Assembly (NCBI RefSeq): GCF_031127835.1
Contig: NZ_JARXHX010000024.1
Coordinates: forward strand, 1-64,000
Reading direction: 5' to 3'
Length of the DNA: 64,000 nucleotides
DNA from: Pelagicoccus sp. SDUM812002
Lineage (GTDB): Bacteria; Verrucomicrobiota; Verrucomicrobiia; Opitutales; Opitutaceae
In this document: positions 46,323 through 54,478 of the stretch, in pieces
Position numbering within the stretch: the stretch's first letter is position 1
How the letters are laid out: each line of letters opens with the position of its first letter
Notes under the pieces: generated by a model
Database searches by the model: none
What the model saw: only the letters and a program-made list of their open reading frames with translations
Told to the model about the DNA's origin: nothing
Translations under genes and position numbers: made by a program

Positions 46323-46703
46323 ATGCAATCCGCACCCAAGGGAGCAATCTTAATTATTGACGACGAAGAAGGTATCCGTGCCGTACTACAAGCGATCCTG
46401 AATAGCATCGATATCGAAACCCTCGAAGCCTCTGACGCAAAATCCGCTCTCTCGATACTCGCCGACAACAAGGACACTATCGCGGCATGCATGCTGGATA
46501 TGAACCTCGAGGACAGCTACGGCGAGGATCTCTACGACAAACTTCGGTTGATCTCTCCTGATATCAAAGTCTTCGCCATGAGCGGCATCTTCGGCGAGGA
46601 AATCAAAGAGCGTCTCGGCGACCGACAAATCGCAGGTTTGATATCCAAACCCTTTTCGACCGCCCAGCTGATCGAAACCGTACAAGCCGGCCTCGAAGGT
46701 TAA
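46323..46703 (+). CDS. Stand-alone receiver-domain response regulator
   Basis: This is a 126-residue CheY-like protein: an acidic pocket in Ile-Ile-Asp-Asp-Glu-Glu, phospho-acceptor Asp in Cys-Met-Leu-Asp-Met-Asn, a Ser/Thr position in Phe-Ala-Met-Ser-Gly, and the conserved Ser-Lys-Pro-Phe. There is no output domain. It is probably a phosphorelay or chemotaxis partner of a kinase encoded elsewhere, such as the hybrid kinase at 11750. Confidence 0.92.
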   Translation: MQSAPKGAILIIDDEEGIRAVLQAILNSIDIETLEASDAKSALSILADNKDTIAACMLDMNLEDSYGEDLYDKLRLISPDIKVFAMSGIFGEEIKERLGDRQIAGLISKPFSTAQLIETVQAGLEG

Positions 46704-46725
46704 CGGGCCTTAATGGCCAGCGACG

Positions 46726-46935
46726 CTAAGCTACGGTATTAAGTACACGCCCAACCGAACCGCCCCGGAGCGGTTCGTTTTCGTGCAGAGCCGCCTCGCG
46801 AGGGTTAAAGTAAGCGCTCCTCTCAGCCGTTGACTGAAAAGCTGCTTCCTCTTCCTCACGTTCCTCTTTCTCGCGCTTCTCGCGCAAGATCGGGTAGTGC
46901 CGTTCTAAAATGTTTCTTGGATAGAGCTGTTCCAT
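46726..46935 (-). CDS. Small charged protein of unknown function, doubtful
   Basis: This is a 69-residue frame with a Lys/Glu/Arg-rich helix in its first half (about residues 15-33) and no recognisable family. The ATG has no strong ribosome site, and its 3' third overlaps the plus-strand terminator of the receiver gene. It could be a real small protein of a convergent gene or a chance frame. Confidence 0.35.
   Translation of the reverse strand: MEQLYPRNILERHYPILREKREKEEREEEEAAFQSTAERSAYFNPREAALHENEPLRGGSVGRVLNTVA
46756..46781 (+). terminator. Intrinsic terminator after the receiver gene
   Basis: A perfect 8-bp stem (CGAACCGC / GCGGTTCG) with loop CCCGGA is followed by TTTT, 53 bp after the receiver stop. 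It sits within the antisense small frame 46726-46935. Confidence 0.75.
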
Positions 46936-47136
46936 GCTCGTGATGTGTTCGTCAGAATCCTTTCTGGTCAGGAGCAGTTATTGCTCCCCACTACGTCTAA
47001 CGGTGTCTACGACCTTCGCTTTAATCTGAAAGACTCATTTTTCACATTTTTAGCAAACGCTCATCCAAACGCTGACCGATCACGCAGGCATAAGCCTCAC
47101 TTCCTACCCAAAGTTCCCTAGCTTATTCTTAAAGAT

Positions 47137-48096
47137 TTGGAAGCTCTCCAGCCGCATATTAAAAATTTCTCGGTTTCCCTTTCCAAACCGGTTGCCAAGC
47201 CGGACTGTATCTCCAAACTCCGATTCGTGCTACCAATCGACATCACTCCAGAACGGCGTGAGGCATTCCGCTGCCTGCTAGACGACCCGAGCCCAGTCGT
47301 ACAAAAAGCACTGGTCGAAGAGCTTACGAAAATGGGCACTCCAGCATGCAATTTCCTTGAGGAGATCGTTAGCAGCAGCAACCGAATGCTCGCCCTCCAC
47401 GCAAAGCGTATCCTTGCAGAGGTCGAGAACGCCAATCCTAGCGAGGAGTTCCGCAAATTCATCCGATCCCAAAACTACGAGCTAGAGACAGGGATAATCA
47501 TGCTATGCCGCGTGGCCTACCCTCAAGTGACCGCAGCAGAAATTTGCACGCAAATCGACTCCATCGCAGATCGTTGCCGCGAGCTCATCGCAAATCCGAT
47601 ATCACCGAGAGAACGTTGCGTGATGATAAATCGCGTCCTTTTCCACGAGTACGGATTTCGAGGAAACGCGGAAGATTACGAAAATCCGGACAATAGCTTC
47701 CTCAACAGGGTCCTCGAAACAAAGAAAGGTCTCCCTATCTCTTTGTCCATTCTCTACCTCCTCGTAGCCCAGAGGGTCGGAGCCGATCTCGACCCTATCG
47801 CCTACCCGGGACACTTTCTCGTTGGTTCCTTCGAAGAAGACCTCCCTTTCTATATAGACGCCTTCAAACGCGGACGATTCATCGCTCCCGGACAACTTCT
47901 CGACTATTCGAGCGGCTACCTCTCGGTATCCCAGCTCGGAAACCTTGCACCCAGTCCAATCAGAGAAGTCCTCACCCGCTGCTGCCAAAACCTCGCCAAC
48001 CACTACGGGGCGGCAGGCCAAGAAGGTCAGGCAAACTTATTCGCCAGCTTCGTACGCGAATTCCAGAAAGTCCATACCACCTCGCCAAGCCAGTAA
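47137..48096 (+). CDS. SirB1-like transglutaminase-fold protein
   Basis: This is a 319-residue protein of the SirB1/transglutaminase-like group. A helical, HEAT-like N-terminal part (residues 35-110) precedes the characteristic stretch Asn-Ser-Phe-Leu-Asn-Arg-Val-Leu-Glu-Thr-Lys-Lys-Gly-Leu-Pro-Ile-Ser-Leu and Tyr-Pro-Gly-His-Phe-Leu-Val. Family members are widespread but have no firmly assigned reaction. The frame is closed by TAG at 47119, and the first plausible start is TTG 47137, without a clear ribosome site. A start inside the helical region is possible. Confidence 0.8.
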   Translation: MEALQPHIKNFSVSLSKPVAKPDCISKLRFVLPIDITPERREAFRCLLDDPSPVVQKALVEELTKMGTPACNFLEEIVSSSNRMLALHAKRILAEVENANPSEEFRKFIRSQNYELETGIIMLCRVAYPQVTAAEICTQIDSIADRCRELIANPISPRERCVMINRVLFHEYGFRGNAEDYENPDNSFLNRVLETKKGLPISLSILYLLVAQRVGADLDPIAYPGHFLVGSFEEDLPFYIDAFKRGRFIAPGQLLDYSSGYLSVSQLGNLAPSPIREVLTRCCQNLANHYGAAGQEGQANLFASFVREFQKVHTTSPSQ

Positions 48097-48149
48097 TCTT
48101 GACTGAGAATTTTCTCGCCTGAGTAAAGCGGCACGCAACGATAGCCCAA

Positions 48150-49073
48150 ATGCTCAGCTACTCAGCCGACCAAACCTACACGCTCACAGATCTGCAGGAA
48201 TGGGATTTCCCAGGCACCAGCCTCGCCGTATTAGGACAGCCAGTACGCCACTCCATCAGCCCGCAGATGCACAACGCAGCGCTCGCTCACCTCGCTCAGG
48301 CGCACCCCAAACTATCAGACTGGCGCTATTTCCGATTCGTGATAGATCCGGTTCAGCTCGTCGAAGCGTTGCCCCTCTTTCACCAAAAAGGTTTCGTCGG
48401 CCTTAACCTAACGGTGCCGCACAAGGAAATCGCGTTTCCAGCGATCGAGGGTGTCGACCCAGCCGCCCAAGCTATAGGAGCCGTCAACACCCTGAGGTGG
48501 CAGACCAAAGGCTACCTCGGTTTCAATACCGACGGCTACGGCTTGGCACGGGGGATCAAGATCCAGCTCGGGCGCGAGATCGAGGGCTCTGATTTCGTCC
48601 TGATTGGCGCCGGAGGAGCCGCTCGGGCAGCCGCCATTCAAGCTTTGCAATCACGTTGTGCCAGCCTCACCGTCATCAACAGAAACCAAGACCGTCTCCG
48701 CCGACTCGTTTCCGAATTAGCTCCCCTCGCCGCGGCAGCAGGAATCTCACTCTCATCCCTATCTCCGTCTGACATCGAACACCTTCCAGCGAGCTGCCTG
48801 CTGGTGAACGCGACCTCGCTGGGACTAAAGCCAGACGACCCTACGCCGATACCCGTGGACAGGCTCCCAGAAAAATCCAGCTGTTTTGACATGATCTACA
48901 ATCCACCTAGCACCGCCCTCATGAAAGCCGTATCCGCGAAGGGCGGCCAAGTGGGCAACGGACTCGCAATGCTCGTCCATCAAGGAGCAAAATCCCTTTC
49001 GATCTGGACCGAAACCGAGGCACCCGCGGATATCATGCAGCAAGCCGCCGACAAAGCGCTCGCTGCCCACTAG
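48150..49073 (+). CDS. aroE: Shikimate dehydrogenase
   Basis: This is a 307-residue NADP-dependent enzyme that reduces 3-dehydroshikimate. It shows the substrate-site Ser-Ile-Ser-Pro-Gln-Met-His-Asn, catalytic Lys in Thr-Val-Pro-His-Lys, Asn-Thr-Asp-Gly-Tyr-Gly, the dinucleotide loop Gly-Ala-Gly-Gly-Ala-Ala-Arg-Ala, and the Asn-Arg-Asn-Gln-Asp NADP motif. It is about 20-30 residues longer than E. coli AroE at the N-terminus. The prepilin peptidase gene follows 9 bp later. The DAHP synthase of the same pathway lies 3 kb downstream. Confidence 0.95.
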   Translation: MLSYSADQTYTLTDLQEWDFPGTSLAVLGQPVRHSISPQMHNAALAHLAQAHPKLSDWRYFRFVIDPVQLVEALPLFHQKGFVGLNLTVPHKEIAFPAIEGVDPAAQAIGAVNTLRWQTKGYLGFNTDGYGLARGIKIQLGREIEGSDFVLIGAGGAARAAAIQALQSRCASLTVINRNQDRLRRLVSELAPLAAAAGISLSSLSPSDIEHLPASCLLVNATSLGLKPDDPTPIPVDRLPEKSSCFDMIYNPPSTALMKAVSAKGGQVGNGLAMLVHQGAKSLSIWTETEAPADIMQQAADKALAAH

Positions 49074-49082
49074 CCTAAAACG

Positions 49083-50006
49083 ATGGATACACTACAGTTT
49101 ATCGAAGGGGAATTCCCATGGCTCATGCCCACTTTCGCCTTTTTGATGGGAGCGATCGTTGGGAGCTTCCTCAACGTATGCATCTATCGAATACCAGCAG
49201 GTAAATCGATCGTCAGCCCCGGATCTACCTGTGCCTGCGGCCAACCGATCAAATGGTACGACAACATCCCCATTCTCAGTTGGTTCATCCTAAGAGGTCG
49301 AGCCCGCTGCTGCAAAGCTCACTACAGCTTCCGCTATCCATTTGTCGAAGCGCTTACCGGATTTTTCTTTCTCGCCGCTTGGCTTTCGCAATCTCCGCTC
49401 AAGGCAATATGCCTGATGCTCTTCAGCGCCCTACTCGTTTGCGCCAGCTTTATCGATTTTGACCATATGGAAATTCCTGACCGCTTTTCGATCGGCCTCG
49501 CCGCAGTCGGATTCGCGGTTTCCGTATTGGTTCCTGAACTACACGACTTCAATCGATCAGAATACGCTTTTGCCAGCGTAAATGCAGCCATCCGCTCCTC
49601 GATAGGCATCCTCATAGGATCATCAATCATCCTATGGATCGCTCTCCTCGCAGAAGCGGTCCTTAAAAAGGAGGCCATGGGCTTTGGCGATGTGAAGCTA
49701 CTCGGTGGAATTGGGGCTTTCCTCGGATGGCAAGGAGCCATCTTCTCCATCTTCGGCGGAGCGTTGCTCGGATGTATCGGTATACTCGTCTGGAGTATTG
49801 TCAAAAGGCTCCGTCCGCAAAACGAAACAAGCAGCTCTCCCACGCCCGTGAAAGATTCAGAAAACGAAGAATTCGAGGGGCACATTCCATTCGGTCCCAT
49901 GCTCTCAGGAGGAGCGCTGCTATACGTGTTCCTCTTGGAGAGAGAAGTGCTCACTTATTTTTCCCAATTCGAGGAGCTCTACCGCGAAGTCTCGCAACGC
50001 CTCTAG
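49083..50006 (+). CDS. pilD: Prepilin peptidase (A24 family), type IV pili or type II secretion
   Basis: This is a 307-residue membrane aspartic protease/methylase that cleaves prepilins. The cytoplasmic N-terminal loop has a cysteine cluster, Cys-x-Cys and Cys-Cys, rather than two Cys-x-x-Cys pairs. The catalytic Asp residues are in Ile-Asp-Phe-Asp and Gly-Phe-Gly-Asp-Val-Lys. Eight or so membrane helices are visible. A C-terminal tail of about 60 residues goes beyond the usual length. It probably processes pilin-like proteins encoded elsewhere. It is co-directional with and adjacent to aroE. Confidence 0.93.
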   Translation: MDTLQFIEGEFPWLMPTFAFLMGAIVGSFLNVCIYRIPAGKSIVSPGSTCACGQPIKWYDNIPILSWFILRGRARCCKAHYSFRYPFVEALTGFFFLAAWLSQSPLKAICLMLFSALLVCASFIDFDHMEIPDRFSIGLAAVGFAVSVLVPELHDFNRSEYAFASVNAAIRSSIGILIGSSIILWIALLAEAVLKKEAMGFGDVKLLGGIGAFLGWQGAIFSIFGGALLGCIGILVWSIVKRLRPQNETSSSPTPVKDSENEEFEGHIPFGPMLSGGALLYVFLLEREVLTYFSQFEELYREVSQRL

Positions 50007-50121
50007 CCTGCAATCCCCAATCTACTGCAGCGGGATCTAGGTGCTCGTGCTCGCCTTGATGAATACAAATCGATTGCGATACGACTGATTCCGCATTCCT
50101 TAGTATCCATTTTCCAGACAC

Positions 50122-50156
50122 AAAAAACCCGCAGCCGTAAAAGCTGCGGGTCTTTT
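50122..50156 (-). terminator. Intrinsic terminator of the HU gene (possibly bidirectional)
   Basis: A 9-bp perfect stem (ACCCGCAGC / GCTGCGGGT) with a 7-nt loop has TTTTTT on the minus-strand side and TCTTTT on the plus side. It lies 27 bp past the HU stop and could also end the prepilin peptidase transcript. Confidence 0.88.
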
Positions 50157-50177
50157 GAAATTCTTAGGGGAGGATTA

Positions 50178-50492
50178 CTAGAGCTGCTCCTTCAATCCAG
50201 CGCCAGCCTTGAACTTGACGTTCTTGCTAGCCTTGATCTTGAGAGGTTCCTTGGTGAGTGGGTTGATGCCAGTGCGAGCAGAGCGCTTGCCCACAGAGAA
50301 CGTACCGAAACCAACGAGCTGGATAGCTACTGCATCCTTAGAATCCTTGTCACGGAGCTTAACGTCCTTAGCCGCTTTCTTAACAGCAGTCTTGATAGAG
50401 GACAACACAGCAGCGAGAGCCTTTTCAGCTTCAGCCTTGGAGGAGTCTCCTAGATTCTTTTGGATTTCGGCGATTAGTTCAGCTTTATTCAT
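50178..50492 (-). CDS. HU-family DNA-binding protein
   Basis: This is a 104-residue histone-like protein. It starts with Met-Asn-Lys-Ala-Glu-Leu-Ile, has the Gly-Phe-Gly-Thr-Phe-Ser-Val-Gly-Lys-Arg-Ser-Ala-Arg-Thr-Gly-Ile-Asn-Pro core, and ends in a Lys/Phe-rich strand. It is longer than the usual 90 residues because of a basic helix insert of about 12 residues (around Lys-Asp-Val-Lys-Leu-Arg). It compacts DNA and supports recombination and replication. The frame open to 50579 is not used. Confidence 0.95.
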   Translation of the reverse strand: MNKAELIAEIQKNLGDSSKAEAEKALAAVLSSIKTAVKKAAKDVKLRDKDSKDAVAIQLVGFGTFSVGKRSARTGINPLTKEPLKIKASKNVKFKAGAGLKEQL

Positions 50493-50624
50493 ATATGTGG
50501 AGTATTGTTGAAGATAGTTTAGGGTAGAACCAGAAATTGATTCGAGGCATAACTGAATACCCCAAAGGTGAACGGTCAAAACAAAACGCGCCGTTTTCGC
50601 GATAATTATGGGCCTTGAAGCCCC

Positions 50625-50828
50625 TTAGTTACTGCGTTCGTGGGTTTCGCCATCCCTTCCTGACTTCACGAGTTGAAGAAGTTCCGCCAGTGCAGACACC
50701 TTTTCAACGCCGCGTTCTTCTGAGATCTGCTCCGCTCGTTTGATCAACTGCGCAGCCATTACTTTGGCCTGATCATCTTCCGCGCCCAATTGCTTGAGTA
50801 CGCCTGCTACCTGTTCGATTTCACCCAT
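50625..50828 (-). CDS. Small conserved-looking protein of unknown function
   Basis: This is a 67-residue, mostly helical protein with a charged C-terminal tail. No family was recognised. Its ATG overlaps the ygfZ stop by 8 bp, which points to translational coupling and supports it as a real gene despite its size. Confidence 0.6.
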   Translation of the reverse strand: MGEIEQVAGVLKQLGAEDDQAKVMAAQLIKRAEQISEERGVEKVSALAELLQLVKSGRDGETHERSN

Positions 50829-51765
50829 CTGACTTGTCTTTCTCCTGATATAAAGTGACTTCGACCTCTCCAGCAAAGAGGCGCTGCCCCACAAAACCAT
50901 GACTCACCACCCCTAGTCCGATGCCTCCAGACTTCGAATACGCAACCGAGCGCAGCTGTCCAAACCGCTTCCCAGCGTCATCAACTAGATCTAGAGGCAA
51001 AGACTTCTCAGAAATGGTAGTTGAACCTTCAATACCCATTACCTTCAGCCCCTTGCGAACACGTCCCATCGCATGCAAACGCGCCATCACTTCCTGTCCG
51101 AGGTAGCACCCTTTCCGAAACGACACAGCATCTACTTCTAAGCTCAGCTCCTGCGGCAAGTCCGCGTCTCCAAAGCCTCGACCGATTTGAGGCACCTTCG
51201 ACTCGATCGCTAAAGCAGTAGCCTCGTCGAGCGTAAGCTCGACGGCCCCCATTTCGGAAAGCTGAGAAACCAATTCGACAAATCGAGACGATTCGTCCTC
51301 ACGCAAGTTTACGACCTCCAACACGGACTCTGAACCACGGCGTCCCCAAAACGCCACTACATCTCCGTTTTCCGCGAAGCCGCCGCGATCCGGCGTTTCT
51401 AGCCCCAATGCTTCGCAAGCACTCGATTGAGCCTGTTCGCCCCATATCGCAACCGCAGGCGCTCTTTCGCTCGAGGCGGCCAATTCCGCATCCTCCATTA
51501 CGAGATAAGCATCCAGTCTATCGAGGATAGCGGAGCTCTCGCAAAAGTAGCTTAGCAGGGTGAAGCTTTCCTCGCCCCGCCGCAGCACGAAACTGTCAGC
51601 AACGATCTTTCCCTTTCGATCGAGCCAGAGCCCGTAGACCACTTGCCCCACCGCGATCGAGGACAAGTCGTTCGAAAATTGGCCCTGCAAAAACTCCAAG
51701 GCATCAGGGCCGCTGACACCCAACGATGCTTGGGCGTTGTACTTAAAAAAACGTGGAATTTGCAT
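50821..51765 (-). CDS. ygfZ: Folate-binding YgfZ/GcvT-family protein
   Basis: This is a 314-residue protein with a GcvT-like fold and the diagnostic C-terminal motif Lys-Gly-Cys-Tyr-Leu-Gly-Gln-Glu. YgfZ proteins bind tetrahydrofolate and help to assemble or repair iron-sulfur enzymes such as MiaB. The start Met at 51765 begins the typical Met-x-Ile-Pro N-terminus; the 25 preceding codons are rejected. The small downstream gene overlaps its stop by 8 bp. Confidence 0.92.
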   Translation of the reverse strand: MQIPRFFKYNAQASLGVSGPDALEFLQGQFSNDLSSIAVGQVVYGLWLDRKGKIVADSFVLRRGEESFTLLSYFCESSAILDRLDAYLVMEDAELAASSERAPAVAIWGEQAQSSACEALGLETPDRGGFAENGDVVAFWGRRGSESVLEVVNLREDESSRFVELVSQLSEMGAVELTLDEATALAIESKVPQIGRGFGDADLPQELSLEVDAVSFRKGCYLGQEVMARLHAMGRVRKGLKVMGIEGSTTISEKSLPLDLVDDAGKRFGQLRSVAYSKSGGIGLGVVSHGFVGQRLFAGEVEVTLYQEKDKSDG

Positions 51766-51902
51766 CAGATTTAACAGCCTGCGCGATTCACAAATTGCTG
51801 GCGAATTTATATTTGACAGAGGTAAAAATTGCTCCATCAAGTCGCCGCATCAACAAACACTTTCTCGCCTAGCGAGATTTTGGGGTAACTAAGAAAACGA
51901 GT

Positions 51903-51937
51903 GGCGGATCGCTTAGGGGTAGGCGGTCCGCCTTTTT
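51903..51937 (+). terminator. Terminator-like hairpin in the leader of the DAHP synthase gene
   Basis: A 9-bp stem with one G-T wobble (GGCGGATCG 51903-51911 with CGGTCCGCC 51924-51932) is followed by TTTTT. It lies about 56 bp before the DAHP synthase start and after a divergent minus-strand gene, so no plus-strand gene upstream needs a terminator here. A small hairpin (CTCGC CTA GCGAG, 51864-51876) precedes it. Attenuation is plausible, but no aromatic-rich leader peptide was found. Confidence 0.7.
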
Positions 51938-51992
51938 CTTGCCCAAATTTCACTGTTTTTCCTGCCAATTAGGGGGAATTCGCATTTGAAAT

Positions 51993-53084
51993 TTGAATGC
52001 ACCTCAACCAATAACGCCAGAAGTGAAGAACACCTCCGACATAAACGTCACTCGCACCGTCGCTCTCCCAACCCCCCGTCAACTCCTCTCAGAGTACGAA
52101 AAAACGGAAGAGCAAGCGGAGTTCATCTCAAAGTCCCGCGAGGAGATCCACGAGATCATCTTCGGTGGAGACAAGCGCCTTCTCGTCGTGATCGGCCCCT
52201 GTTCGATCCACGATACCGAAGCCGGCCTCGAATACGCCAGGCGCCTCGCGGCTCTCAGCGAGAAGGTCAAAGACCGCATCTGCCTCGTCATGCGGGTCTA
52301 CTTCGAGAAGCCCCGTACTTCCCTCGGCTGGAAGGGCCTCATCATGGACCCCGACCTTGACGGGAGCGAAAACATCAACAAAGGCCTTCGCGTCGCTCGC
52401 GAATTCCTTCGCAAGATCATCGACCTCGGAATACCCACCTCGACAGAATTGTTGGACCCGATCACTCCCCAGTACATCGCGGACCTCGTATCTTGGGCCG
52501 CCATCGGCGCTCGCACCACGGAGTCGCAGACCCACCGCCAAATGGCATCTGGCCTCTCCATGCCCCTCGGCTTCAAAAACGGGATGGACGGCACCATCGG
52601 CGTCGCCGTCAACGCTATCAAGGCGGCCAGTGGTTGCCAGACCTTCCTCGGCATCAACACCGACGGCCAAGCCTCGGCCGTCACGACCAAGGGCAATCCC
52701 AACTGCCACGTCGTTCTGCGCGGCGGCAGCAGCGGCCCCAACTACGACGCCGCGCACGTCGCCAAATGCGAAGCCGATCTCATGAAAGCGGGACTCATAC
52801 CGGCCATCATGGTCGACTGCAGCCACGGCAACAGCAATAAAGATCACAACCGCCAACCCATTGTCCTCGATGACATCATGGAGCAAATTGCCGCTGGCAA
52901 CGACTCCATAATCGGCGTCATGGTCGAGAGCAACATCGGTCCCGGCAACCAGAAGTTCCCTGCCCCCAAAGACGAGCTAGCGTACGGCGTATCCATCACC
53001 GATGCCTGCATCGACTGGGAAACGACCGAAGCCGCCGTGATTTCAGTCTTCGAAAAGATGGGCACCCGCTTCGCCATAAAATAG
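51993..53084 (+). CDS. 3-deoxy-7-phosphoheptulonate (DAHP) synthase, class I AroG-like
   Basis: This is a 363-residue enzyme joining phosphoenolpyruvate and erythrose 4-phosphate, the entry step of aromatic amino-acid synthesis. It shows Val-Ile-Gly-Pro-Cys-Ser-Ile-His-Asp, Lys-Pro-Arg-Thr-Ser-x-Gly-Trp-Lys-Gly, Gly-Ala-Arg-Thr-Thr-Glu-Ser-Gln, Leu-Arg-Gly-Gly and Val-Asp-Cys-Ser-His-Gly-Asn-Ser. The short N-terminal extension resembles feedback-inhibited AroG/F/H forms. The frame is closed by TGA just upstream, so TTG 51993 or GTG 52023 is the start. A purine-rich AGGGGG lies 16 bp before the TTG, which is far for a ribosome site. A terminator follows the stop. Confidence 0.93.
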   Translation: MNAPQPITPEVKNTSDINVTRTVALPTPRQLLSEYEKTEEQAEFISKSREEIHEIIFGGDKRLLVVIGPCSIHDTEAGLEYARRLAALSEKVKDRICLVMRVYFEKPRTSLGWKGLIMDPDLDGSENINKGLRVAREFLRKIIDLGIPTSTELLDPITPQYIADLVSWAAIGARTTESQTHRQMASGLSMPLGFKNGMDGTIGVAVNAIKAASGCQTFLGINTDGQASAVTTKGNPNCHVVLRGGSSGPNYDAAHVAKCEADLMKAGLIPAIMVDCSHGNSNKDHNRQPIVLDDIMEQIAAGNDSIIGVMVESNIGPGNQKFPAPKDELAYGVSITDACIDWETTEAAVISVFEKMGTRFAIK

Positions 53085-53150
53085 TCGGAGCATCCGCTCT
53101 CCTATCAGTTGCTTAACATCGAGTTAAGCATATCTAATCCCTCCCAACAG

Positions 53151-53183
53151 GCCGTGCTATTTATTAGCACGGCTTGTTCTTTT
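53151..53183 (+). terminator. Intrinsic terminator after the DAHP synthase gene
   Basis: A 9-bp perfect stem (GCCGTGCTA / TAGCACGGC) with loop TTTAT is followed by a T-rich tail. It lies 66 bp after the stop and before mdh. Confidence 0.85.
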
Positions 53184-53223
53184 GATTCGCTTTCATAACG
53201 AGTTCACATAGCTTGAATTCGCT

Positions 53224-54204
53224 ATGAAAAACCCAGTACACGTGGCAGTCACCGGCGCCGCCGGTCAAATCGGATACTCTCTCCTGGTACGCATCGCGTC
53301 AGGACAACTGCTCGGACCGGATCAGCCGGTCGTGCTAAGGCTCATCGAAATCGAGCCCGCAATGAAAGCGCTCGAAGGCGTGGTCATGGAGCTGCAGGAC
53401 TGCGCTTTCCCACTCCTCAAGGGAATCGTCCCCACATGCGACCTTAACGAAGGCTTCGACAGCGCCAGCTGGGCCCTCCTCGTCGGGTCCGTTCCTCGCA
53501 AAGCGGGCATGGAGCGTAAGGACCTCCTTGGCATCAACGGCAAGATCTTCACTTCCCAAGGCAAAGCCATCCAGGAAAACGCCGCTTCCGACATCCGCAC
53601 CCTCGTGGTCGGCAACCCCTGCAATACTAACTGCCTCATCGCCATGAACAACGCGCCAGACATTCCCAAGGATCGCTGGTTCGCCATGACTAAGCTCGAC
53701 GAAAACCGAGCCAAGACCCAGCTCGCCATCAAGGCCGGTGCCGACATCACCGATGTCAAGAACCTCGCTATCTGGGGTAACCACTCCTCCACCATGTATC
53801 CAAACTACTTTGACGCCACCATCGGTGGAAAGGCAGCCACTGACGTCATCACCGATGAATCATGGTACAAGGACGATTTCATCCCAACCGTACAGCAACG
53901 CGGAGCCGCAATAATAAAGGCTCGCGGACTTTCCTCCGCCGCTTCCGCAGCAAACGCCGCTATCGATACCGTGGCCAACATCATCAAGCCTACCGCTTCC
54001 GACGATGTCTTCAGTGTAGGAATTTGCTCCGACGGACAATACGGCATCGAGCCAGGCCTCATCTACTCCTACCCGATCAAGAGCGACGGTTCGAAATTAT
54101 CTGTGGTCGAAAGTCTTGAGATCAACGAGTTCAGCCAACAGAAAATCAAGGAAACCGAAGCCGAGCTTTCCGAAGAAAAGAAGATGGTCTCCGACCTCCT
54201 CTAA
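53224..54204 (+). CDS. mdh: Malate dehydrogenase (cytosolic type)
   Basis: This is a 326-residue NAD-dependent enzyme of the citric acid cycle. It has the dinucleotide motif Thr-Gly-Ala-Ala-Gly-Gln-Ile-Gly, the Arg-containing substrate loop Val-Pro-Arg-Lys-Ala-Gly-Met-Glu-Arg, catalytic Asp in Thr-Lys-Leu-Asp-Glu-Asn-Arg, and catalytic His in Trp-Gly-Asn-His-Ser. The loop and Asn-His-Ser sequence place it with the cytosolic/MDH1-like group. It sits alone between terminators. Confidence 0.96.
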   Translation: MKNPVHVAVTGAAGQIGYSLLVRIASGQLLGPDQPVVLRLIEIEPAMKALEGVVMELQDCAFPLLKGIVPTCDLNEGFDSASWALLVGSVPRKAGMERKDLLGINGKIFTSQGKAIQENAASDIRTLVVGNPCNTNCLIAMNNAPDIPKDRWFAMTKLDENRAKTQLAIKAGADITDVKNLAIWGNHSSTMYPNYFDATIGGKAATDVITDESWYKDDFIPTVQQRGAAIIKARGLSSAASAANAAIDTVANIIKPTASDDVFSVGICSDGQYGIEPGLIYSYPIKSDGSKLSVVESLEINEFSQQKIKETEAELSEEKKMVSDLL

Positions 54205-54228
54205 TCGAAAAGGGCAACAAATCTCATA

Positions 54229-54260
54229 ACGCCAGTCGCCTCGTGCGGCTGGCGTTTTTC
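54229..54260 (+). terminator. Intrinsic terminator after mdh
   Basis: A 7-bp stem (ACGCCAG / CTGGCGT) with an additional inner pairing (CGC / GCG) is followed by TTTTTC. It lies 25 bp after the mdh stop. Confidence 0.85.
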
Positions 54261-54275
54261 GTACCCCCCATCTTA

Positions 54276-54314
54276 TGGAGGAAGGTTTCCACGCCGTCCG
54301 CACTGCAGGATCGA
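54276..54314 (+). repeat. Palindromic repeat copy 1, before the GH127 gene
   Basis: This 39-bp element starting at TGGAGG and ending in CAGGATCGA matches the copy at 56837 over most of its length, with one indel and a few substitutions. Its hairpin stem is degenerate here (the left arm is AAGGT instead of GACGGC). It follows the mdh terminator. Confidence 0.75.
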
Positions 54315-54478
54315 CAACCATATAACCTGAAACCTTTCACCCATTACCCAGAACTTAACATTTAAGCCCACCACGGTCCATCTCGACTGGCGTTTTGACG
54401 CTCCCGATAATAGCTTTCGCGTTCAATCTAGGATTTAGCCCCCTAAAACTCGCAAACCAACACCAACGCCACATCCCC

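Noticed and set aside
52128-52886. 252-codon frame antisense to the DAHP synthase gene
   Set aside because: It is a shadow of a highly conserved enzyme in the opposite strand; no motif of its own.
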